Assembly: GCA_021793635.1 (NCBI GenBank)
Contig: JAJYSI010000238.1
Coordinates: 1 to 5,775, forward strand
Direction of reading: 5' to 3'
From: Bacteroidota bacterium
Lineage (GTDB): Bacteria > Bacteroidota > Ignavibacteria > Ignavibacteriales > Ignavibacteriaceae
Length of the DNA stretch: 5,775 bases
Part shown: one piece after another, positions 1 to 5,775 of the stretch
Position numbering within the stretch: position 1 is the stretch's first letter
Layout: the number at the start of each line of letters is the position of its first letter
Notes under the pieces: model-generated
What the model was told of the DNA's origin: nothing
The model's database searches: none
The model's input: only the letters and a program-made list of their open reading frames with translations
Position numbers and translations under genes: made by a program

Positions 1-1827
1 GCTGTACCGAATATTGATTCGAGTATAGTTAATGTTTCGTCAGCTTGCGTTCGTATAAATCTCCATTATAAATTACTTGCTATAATTAAAGCAAAAGGTA
101 AAGAAGTAGCAAAAGGTACTTGGGGTATAGGTGAAACAAAAAAAATTCATATTCCGAACGAAATATTATGGTCTCCCGCGAATCCATTCCTTTATGATAT
201 GGATGTTTATTTAATCGATAGTAATAATAAGATTGTTGATTCCGTTCAAAGCTATTTTGGAATGAGAAAAATTTCTGTCGGAAAAGACGACAAAGGAATT
301 GAAAGAATCTTATTGAACAATAAATTTGTTTTTGAACTGGGGGTTTTAGATCAGGGATGGTGGCCGGGAGGTCTTTACACAGCTCCTAGTGACGAAGCTA
401 TGAAACATGATATTGAGATGACAAAAAAAATGGGTTTTAATCTTATCCGAAAACACGTAAAGATAGAACCGGAAAGATGGTACTACTGGTGTGACAAATT
501 AGGAATGCTTGTTTGGCAGGATATGCCAAGTGGCGATTCCTCAATTTCGCCGGGACAACCTGATATGCAAAGGACCATAGAATCCAGTGATGAATTTCAA
601 ACCGAACTGACCCAAATGATGGAACAACATATTAATCATCCCAGTATCATTGTTTGGGTACTTTACAACGAAGGATGGGGACAGTGGAATACCATTAAGA
701 TGACTAATTACGTTAAGTTTTATGATCCGTCCAGACTTGTAGACCAGGCAAGCGGATGGGTGGACAGAGGAACAGGTGATATCCGTGATATGCATTCGTA
801 TCCGGGTCCCGCAATGCCAGAACCTGAAAAATACAGGGCAGTCGTTTTGGGAGAATTCGGTGGTTTAGGATATCCAATAAAAGATCATACCTGGGAAAAA
901 GAGAATAACTGGGGATATGTGGTTTTTAAAAATATCAGACAGCTAAGGAATGCATATTCTAATCTAATTGATAAACTTATGCTGCTTAAAGAAAAAGGTC
1001 TTTCAGCCGCCGTATATACTCAACTGACTGATGTTGAATCGGAGGTTAATGGCTTAATGACGTATGACAGAAGCATTGTTAAGATGGGTGCAGATTTTCT
1101 GTCCAGGATAAATGCCGGTTATTTACCTCCCATTTTTATATCCGAAAATTCCATCTTTCTTAAAAAGCTAGAAGTAAAATTAAAAGATCCTTCCGGCAAA
1201 GGCACCATAAGATACACCACGAACGGATCAGAGCCTAACGGCAAATCTGCGATCTATAAAAATCCTATAGTTCTGAAAAGTACTTCTGTACTGAAGGCTA
1301 AAACATTTTGGAATGACGGAACTTCGAGCAAGGTCAACGAAAAAAAATTCAGAAAAGTAAAACTTTTAAGATCGATGAAAAATATAGGTAAACATGAGGG
1401 AGGTCTGGATTATAAGTATTTTGAATTAAGAGGAAATATAAGAGAAATTCCTGAAAATTTAAATAACATGAAACCGTCATTAACCGGAACGGTTAAAGAA
1501 ATTAATCTCGATCCGGCAAAAAGAGATACAAATTACACATTAATTTTCGACGGTTTTATTAAAATAAATAAAACTGGTGTTTATACTTTTTATTTGTCTT
1601 CCGATGATGGATCGAAATTGTTTATAGACCGAAAGATGCTTATAGATAATAACGGTGTTCACGGTACAATTGAGAAATCCGGGCAGATAGCTTTAGCCGA
1701 AGGTTTTTATCCTTTGCGCATAAATTATTTTCAGGGTATAGGCGGAAAGGATTTAAAAGTTTATATAAAAGGTCCCGGTATAAAAAAGGAATTAATTCCG
1801 GAAGAATTGTTATTTCATAAAAAATGA
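1..1827 (+). CDS. GH2 glycosidase with chitobiase-like and PA14 C-terminal domains, 5'-truncated by window edge
   Basis: The frame is open from base 1 to the TGA at 1825-1827 (608 codons seen), so the gene starts upstream; the ATG at 199 lies inside a domain and is not the real start. Codons 1 to about 90 are the GH2 immunoglobulin-like sandwich, with LWSP at 56-59, NPFLYD at 61-66 and the closing FGMRK at 86-90. Codons about 92-372 are the TIM barrel. The acid/base is E224 in LYNEGWG, and the nucleophile is E285 in VLGEFGG; HSYPGP (265-270) and YTQLTD (339-344) are typical of this subfamily. Codons about 375-455 resemble the chitobiase/beta-hexosaminidase C-terminal domain (YTTNGSEPN at 405-413). 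Codons about 460-608 form a PA14 domain (SSDDGSKLFID at 533-543), probably carbohydrate-binding. It should hydrolyse terminal glycosides with retention; beta-galactosidase is the usual database label, but the substrate is not determinable. Missing are about 200 or more N-terminal residues, including the expected sugar-binding domain and signal peptide. Confidence 0.92.
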   Translation, partial: AVPNIDSSIVNVSSACVRINLHYKLLAIIKAKGKEVAKGTWGIGETKKIHIPNEILWSPANPFLYDMDVYLIDSNNKIVDSVQSYFGMRKISVGKDDKGIERILLNNKFVFELGVLDQGWWPGGLYTAPSDEAMKHDIEMTKKMGFNLIRKHVKIEPERWYYWCDKLGMLVWQDMPSGDSSISPGQPDMQRTIESSDEFQTELTQMMEQHINHPSIIVWVLYNEGWGQWNTIKMTNYVKFYDPSRLVDQASGWVDRGTGDIRDMHSYPGPAMPEPEKYRAVVLGEFGGLGYPIKDHTWEKENNWGYVVFKNIRQLRNAYSNLIDKLMLLKEKGLSAAVYTQLTDVESEVNGLMTYDRSIVKMGADFLSRINAGYLPPIFISENSIFLKKLEVKLKDPSGKGTIRYTTNGSEPNGKSAIYKNPIVLKSTSVLKAKTFWNDGTSSKVNEKKFRKVKLLRSMKNIGKHEGGLDYKYFELRGNIREIPENLNNMKPSLTGTVKEINLDPAKRDTNYTLIFDGFIKINKTGVYTFYLSSDDGSKLFIDRKMLIDNNGVHGTIEKSGQIALAEGFYPLRINYFQGIGGKDLKVYIKGPGIKKELIPEELLFHKK

Positions 1828-1956
1828 ATTGTGTTATTGCCCGAAGCTTTATATGTAAAAAGTATATTCACTAAGCAAAAAAATTGTTCATTACTTTAAA
1901 TTCATTTCATTTCAGACTTCTCCTATAAATACTGTATTAATAAATATTATAAGAAT
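1828..1956. other. AT-rich intergenic gap between the two GH2 genes
   Basis: This 129-bp spacer separates two co-directional GH2 genes. I see no open frame of note, no strong GC-rich hairpin followed by a T-run, and no good match to the Bacteroidota promoter pattern (TTG about 20 bases before TAnnTTTG). The last 30 bases before the ATG at 1957 are almost entirely A and T and hold no Shine-Dalgarno sequence, as is common in Bacteroidota. The gap is long enough to hold a promoter or a processing site, but none can be assigned by eye, and read-through from the upstream gene is plausible. Confidence 0.5.
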
Positions 1957-4842
1957 ATGTTAAAAAAGATTTCTCATACCTTTTCCTGGAATTATAGCCT
2001 AAAATTCTTAATAGCAGTAATAATAGCTTCGTCTTTTATTACCCGAGAGTTAAATGCATATTCCGCGGCTCCAAAGAACCTGCATTATTTTCAGAAAGAT
2101 ACAATTTCCCTCGCAGGCAAATGGAAATTCAAACTTGATCCTAAAAGAATCGGATTAAGTCAACAATGGTATTTGACCAATTTACCCGATACACTGCATC
2201 TACCTGGTTCCTGTCAGGCACAAGGTTACGGTGAAAAAGTATTAAAACCCTGGATAGGACGACTCACGCCCAAATATAAATACGAAGGACCTGCATGGTA
2301 CCAGCGTGTAATAGACATACCTGCATCTTGGAAAGGAATGCATGTAAAATTATTTCTGGAAAGATGCTATTGGAAGTCTACCGTATGGCTGGATACCACA
2401 GAATTCGGAAGTCAGAATAGCCTTTCGGTTCCTCATGTTTATGATCTCGGTATCATAAAACCGGGCAGACATTTGCTAACTATTTGTGTTGATAATACTT
2501 ATAAATTAAAAATTGGAAGATGGGTTTCTGCAATAACATATGACACTCAAGGATTGTGGAACGGGATAATAGGGAAAATAGATCTAATGGCTGAAAAGCC
2601 TTTGGAAATAGGGATGGTTGATATTTATCCGGATACATTAAAAATTAATCTGATAAACCTTACAGGGAACAAAGCAAAAACGGAAATTCAAGTCAGTATT
2701 CCCGGTGTTAAGAAGGAAACAAAAAAATTAGAACTTGACGAAGGAAAAACAACAGTTAACGTTCCATTTAAAATTAACAGGAAACTTTGGAGCACGTTAA
2801 ATCCATTAATCAGAAAATTAGAAATCTCATTAAATTCGAATAATCTTTCAGATAAAAAATATTTATCCTACGCGGTTAGAGAATTAAGTACTAAAGACAA
2901 ACAATTTATTTTAAACGGTAAGCCCATACTATTGCGCGGAACGGTTGATGAAGCAGTTTATCCGTTTAATGGATATCCGCCTATGACAAAAGCTGCTTGG
3001 CTCCGTACGCTTAAGATTTGTAAATCTTACGGATTCAACTTTATGAGATTCCACTCCTGGTGTCCGCCGGAAGCGGCATTCGAAGCAGGCGATGAGCTTG
3101 GATTTATATTTCAGGTGGAATTACCTCTTTGGACAATGGATGCTCCGCATTTCGGGAAGGATCCTAAAAGAGATCGGTTTATTGTAAATGAGTTGAAGCG
3201 CATTCTGAAAGTTTACGGTAATCATCCTTCTTTCGGTCTGATGGCAATGGGAAACGAATCCGGCGGATCACTGGACAGTCTAGTAAAACTGGCGCGAAAA
3301 CTTGATAGTCGGCATCTTTATAGATGCCAGAACGGTCAGACATCAGCACAAGGCGATTATGTTGAGATCGGAGAACGCGGAGTCATGGGACCAAGTACCG
3401 ACTGGGACAGATCGGAAATTGCAGGTTGGATAGCAGGAGACAACAATACAAATAATTCAAGAACAGTACCTACGCTGTCTCATGAAATTGGGCAGTGGTG
3501 CATGTATCCGGATTTTGATGAGATCAAAAAATTCAAAGGATCTCTTAGACCTTATAATTATGAGAGCTTTGAAAGGTCCTTAAAAGCTCACCACATGCTT
3601 GACGAAGATAAGGCATTTGCCGAAGCAAGCGGAAAATTCAGCGTTCTGCTTTATAAGGAGGAAATTGAAGCCTGCGAACGAACTTATCCTTTCGGAGGTT
3701 TTGAGATCCTTGATGCTAGAGATTATCCCGGGCAGGGCACTGCGATAGTCGGATGGTTAGATGCATTTTGGGATTCGAAAGGACTTATTAGACCGAAAAA
3801 TTTCCGACGGTTTTGTTCGCCCACAGTATGCTTATTGAGGATGCCGAAGAGAGTTTACTCAACTGACGACTTGTTTACGGCCAAAGCTGAAATCGCTCGT
3901 TACGATCAGACTTCCTTAACAGTTCATCCTAAATGGCAGATTACAAATGAAAATAAACAACTCGTTGCCGGCGGTAAACTAAAGTCTCAATACATTTCGA
4001 ACGGCAAAGTTTCCTGCCTGGGGAAAATTGAAGCCGATTTAAAAGGAGTATCCGCTCCGGCAAAATTAACTGTTACTCTTAGTGCTGCAGGTACCTCAAA
4101 CAGCTGGAACATTTGGGTTTATCCCGATAAACCGGTCAAAGTACCTTCGAATGTCATTATTGTTCATGAGTTTAATAATAAAACATTGGATTATCTGAAA
4201 TCGGGAAAACGCGTGCTTCTATTCTCTTCTCCGAAAGAGGGGGTAATAATACCGCCGAGAGGTTTTTATGCTCCGGATTCGGTAAGATTTCTTCCGCGCG
4301 CAACCGCCGGAAAGAACGCTATCCCGGGCAGCTTTCTTCCGGTATTTTGGAATGCAAGGCTATTTAATCAAATAGGAACACTGGGAATTCTTTGTAATCC
4401 AAAGAATCCGGCACTTGCCGATTTTCCCACTGAAGCGCATAGCGACTGGCAGTGGGCGGATTTATTGGGCAGGTTCTCTGCAGCGGAATCATTTCGTGTA
4501 GCCGGTGCCCCGCTTGCAATGTGCGATACTATCGAAAAGAAAGCAGGTGATAAGCTTAACCGTTCAAAAGCCATCATATTGGATGATACACCTCCGGGTT
4601 TCAGACCGATAGTTCAAGTTATAGATAATTATGACCGTAATGCAAAACTGGGAGTTATCTTTGAAACGCGTGTAGGCAAGGGCAAACTCCTAGTCTGCGC
4701 AATGGATTTGGAAAAAGATGCGGACAAACGTCCGGAGGCGCGGCAAATGGAACAAAGCTTATTGAACTATATGTCCGGCAATAAATTTTCACCCAAGTAT
4801 GAGCTACCTGTAAAATTATTAAAGAGACTGCTCCTACCTTAA
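1957..4842 (+). CDS. Secreted GH2-family glycoside hydrolase with long C-terminal extension
   Basis: This is a complete 961-residue protein. The ATG at 1957 is the only ATG after the in-frame stop at 1897-1899, and it gives a clear Sec signal peptide: lysines at 3-4, a hydrophobic core at about 15-28 and likely cleavage after LNA (34). No lipobox Cys follows, so a soluble periplasmic or secreted enzyme is expected. Domains: GH2 sugar-binding jelly roll about 50-212 (AGKWKF at 53-58, GPAWYQR from 111), Ig-like sandwich about 213-308, TIM barrel about 310-625. The acid/base is E434 in MGNESGG and the likely nucleophile is E510 in LSHEIGQW, 76 residues apart as in E. coli LacZ. MRFHSW (363-368) and YPGQGTAIVGWLD (590-602) are further barrel motifs. 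Residues about 630-725 look like a beta-sandwich. Residues about 730-945 look alpha/beta, perhaps an inactive class I glutamine-amidotransferase-like fold (FPTEAHSDWQW to 833; GKGKLLVCAMDL to 918). Substrate is unknown: beta-galactoside, beta-glucuronide or a pectin-type side chain are all possible. Confidence 0.93.
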   Translation: MLKKISHTFSWNYSLKFLIAVIIASSFITRELNAYSAAPKNLHYFQKDTISLAGKWKFKLDPKRIGLSQQWYLTNLPDTLHLPGSCQAQGYGEKVLKPWIGRLTPKYKYEGPAWYQRVIDIPASWKGMHVKLFLERCYWKSTVWLDTTEFGSQNSLSVPHVYDLGIIKPGRHLLTICVDNTYKLKIGRWVSAITYDTQGLWNGIIGKIDLMAEKPLEIGMVDIYPDTLKINLINLTGNKAKTEIQVSIPGVKKETKKLELDEGKTTVNVPFKINRKLWSTLNPLIRKLEISLNSNNLSDKKYLSYAVRELSTKDKQFILNGKPILLRGTVDEAVYPFNGYPPMTKAAWLRTLKICKSYGFNFMRFHSWCPPEAAFEAGDELGFIFQVELPLWTMDAPHFGKDPKRDRFIVNELKRILKVYGNHPSFGLMAMGNESGGSLDSLVKLARKLDSRHLYRCQNGQTSAQGDYVEIGERGVMGPSTDWDRSEIAGWIAGDNNTNNSRTVPTLSHEIGQWCMYPDFDEIKKFKGSLRPYNYESFERSLKAHHMLDEDKAFAEASGKFSVLLYKEEIEACERTYPFGGFEILDARDYPGQGTAIVGWLDAFWDSKGLIRPKNFRRFCSPTVCLLRMPKRVYSTDDLFTAKAEIARYDQTSLTVHPKWQITNENKQLVAGGKLKSQYISNGKVSCLGKIEADLKGVSAPAKLTVTLSAAGTSNSWNIWVYPDKPVKVPSNVIIVHEFNNKTLDYLKSGKRVLLFSSPKEGVIIPPRGFYAPDSVRFLPRATAGKNAIPGSFLPVFWNARLFNQIGTLGILCNPKNPALADFPTEAHSDWQWADLLGRFSAAESFRVAGAPLAMCDTIEKKAGDKLNRSKAIILDDTPPGFRPIVQVIDNYDRNAKLGVIFETRVGKGKLLVCAMDLEKDADKRPEARQMEQSLLNYMSGNKFSPKYELPVKLLKRLLLP

Positions 4843-4862
4843 AACAAATGTTCGGGAAAAAA

Positions 4863-4870
4863 TACTTTTG
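4863..4870 (+). promoter_or_regulatory. Candidate Bacteroidota -7 promoter box
   Basis: TACTTTTG is an exact match to the Bacteroidota sigma-ABfr -7 consensus TAnnTTTG. It lies in the 61-bp gap and ends 33 bases before the ATG at 4904, which would give a short leader. No TTG-type -33 element is found at the expected spacing of about 19-21 bases upstream, so the match is incomplete and could be chance in AT-rich DNA. If real, it would allow the third gene to be transcribed separately from the GH2 genes. Confidence 0.3.
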
Positions 4871-4903
4871 CAAATTCTAATCTAAATGGGATTAAAAATT
4901 TAA

Positions 4904-5775
4904 ATGAACGTGAAAAAAATTAACATATTTACTTGGGTAATAATTTTAGTTGTTCCTATTTTCAATCTAAAGGCCAAATCATTACAAGGAGATTTAAAAT
5001 TTACAAATGCAAAGTCGGTTTATGCGGAAATAATTTATTCCGACAGTTCGACTTTCAGAATCCCGATTAATAACCTAGCCTCTTCTATAAGTAAATCGGA
5101 TTTATATACCAAAGTAAATATTACGCCCAAAGACGAAGACTGCGGAAAAGAATTGATGATTTCCTTAAAGGGATTGAAATCAAAAAAAATAAAATTTATG
5201 GATATCGTTATTAAGTTCACATCGCAGTTCGGTGACAATAATCTCCTATTCTATAATAATGCTACTATCACCAATGCATGGGTGATGGTTATGAAGCCGG
5301 ATAAAAAAGGTACGATATCGCGAGAGCTGGTTTTATTTAAAAATAAAAAATCAGGTAGGTATTTAAATATCGCGTTTACCACCTTTAACAGATTTTTTAC
5401 CTACTTTAAAACTTACGATAATAAAGTTGTAATACGCGAATGTATGCAGGACAGAGTCTTAACTAAGGACGAAACATACCGCCTTGAATCAATTCTTCTG
5501 GACGAAATATTACCCGGTGATAAATTCTTTGAAAAATATACGTCTTTAGTTAAAAGAAACTATCATATTAAAATTAAACCGGCACAGGCCGGATGGTCAA
5601 GCTGGTCCTGCTATTATGGTAATATAAGCGAAAATATCTTAATACCCGATGCAAAGGCAATTGCAGCCGGTTTTACAAATATGGGGGCAGATGTATTTCA
5701 ACTGGACGACGGCTGGTACGGCAAGTCGTGGGGAGATTGGATACCCTTAAGGACTAAATTTAAAGATGGTAGATC
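4904..5775 (+). CDS. Secreted alpha-galactosidase-like protein (GH36/clan GH-D), 3'-truncated by window edge
   Basis: The frame stays open from the ATG at 4904 to the window end (290 full codons). A stop (TAA, 4901-4903) directly precedes this ATG, so it is the first possible start; a GTG at 4910 is the only nearby alternative. Residues 1-24 form a Sec signal peptide (KK at 4-5, hydrophobic core about 8-22, cleavage after LKA), with no lipobox. Residues about 25-220 are likely the N-terminal beta-sandwich. From about 226 the TIM barrel begins: AGWSSWSCYYG (229-239) and QLDDGWYGKSWGDW (266-279), followed by KFKDG. These match the first barrel strands of GH36/GH27 melibiase-type alpha-galactosidases, in which the paired aspartates (here D268, D269) bind the sugar. 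The nucleophile and acid/base aspartates lie beyond the window, so activity cannot be judged. Release of alpha-galactose, or a close relative such as beta-L-arabinopyranose, is the expected role. No Shine-Dalgarno sequence precedes the start. It lies 61 bp after the GH2 gene and probably belongs to the same operon. Confidence 0.85.
   Translation, partial: MNVKKINIFTWVIILVVPIFNLKAKSLQGDLKFTNAKSVYAEIIYSDSSTFRIPINNLASSISKSDLYTKVNITPKDEDCGKELMISLKGLKSKKIKFMDIVIKFTSQFGDNNLLFYNNATITNAWVMVMKPDKKGTISRELVLFKNKKSGRYLNIAFTTFNRFFTYFKTYDNKVVIRECMQDRVLTKDETYRLESILLDEILPGDKFFEKYTSLVKRNYHIKIKPAQAGWSSWSCYYGNISENILIPDAKAIAAGFTNMGADVFQLDDGWYGKSWGDWIPLRTKFKDGR

Noticed and set aside
199..201. ATG at 199 as the start of the first GH2 gene
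   Set aside because: The frame is open back to base 1 and the upstream codons encode GH2 sandwich sequence (LWSP, NPFLYD) ending right at this ATG, which falls inside a domain. The gene is cut by the window edge.
541..795. Minus-strand open frame of 84 codons
   Set aside because: It lies wholly opposite the GH2 barrel, including the catalytic YNEGWG region, and shows no recognisable domain.
1843..1873. Possible terminator hairpin after the first GH2 gene
   Set aside because: Only short, interrupted AT-rich complementarity (GAA..TATA with TATATTC) can be drawn, with no GC-rich stem and no T-run.
1884..1940. Promoter for the second GH2 gene (TTG at 1884-1886, TATTAA at 1935-1940)
   Set aside because: No TAnnTTTG box occurs at the right distance from the TTG, and the AT-rich hexamers are expected by chance in this composition.
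4368..4873. Two minus-strand open frames of about 70 codons (4368-4577 and 4655-4873)
   Set aside because: They lie opposite the 3' part of the second GH2 gene (the latter reaching slightly into the gap), have no family resemblance and are typical antisense shadows.
5035..5238. Minus-strand open frame of 67 codons
   Set aside because: It is opposite the GH36-like coding sequence, whose plus-strand frame has a signal peptide and family motifs.
1..5775. CRISPR array, tRNA, insertion sequence or defence genes
   Set aside because: No regularly spaced repeats, tRNA-like arms, transposase motifs or terminal inverted repeats were seen; the window is almost fully occupied by three glycosidase genes.

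Overview
The window looks like a piece of a carbohydrate-degradation gene cluster (a polysaccharide-utilization-type locus) from an AT-rich Bacteroidota or closely related bacterium. The reasons are the domain types (two different multidomain GH2 enzymes and a GH36/clan GH-D alpha-galactosidase-like protein), Sec signal peptides on both genes whose starts are visible, the lack of Shine-Dalgarno sequences before the visible starts, the Lys/Ile/Asn-rich proteins, and a Bacteroidota-type -7 box (TAnnTTTG) ahead of the third gene. The phylum call is inference, because no rRNA or core gene is present.

Layout: all three genes are on the + strand. (1) Positions 1-1827 hold the 3' part of a GH2 glycosidase. 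Its reading frame is open from the first base, so its N-terminus (signal peptide and sugar-binding domain) lies upstream of the window. It carries both catalytic glutamates, then a chitobiase-type C-terminal domain and a PA14 domain. (2) After a 129-bp AT-rich gap, 1957-4842 encodes a complete 961-residue secreted GH2 protein of a different subfamily. It has catalytic glutamates E434 and E510 and a C-terminal extension of about 330 residues. (3) After a 61-bp gap, 4904-5775 encodes the first 290 residues of a secreted alpha-galactosidase-like enzyme that runs off the end of the window.

Working together: the two GH2 enzymes would remove beta-linked (or related) terminal sugars and the GH36-like enzyme would remove alpha-linked galactose-type residues. 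The encoded proteins with visible N-termini have signal peptides without a lipobox, which suggests a soluble periplasmic location. That fits trimming of imported oligosaccharides from a branched plant or algal glycan. The exact substrate cannot be read from the sequence. No SusC/SusD pair, regulator, RNA gene, mobile element, CRISPR array or clear terminator is seen. The families are recognisable, and I found no evidence of a wholly new kind of system.
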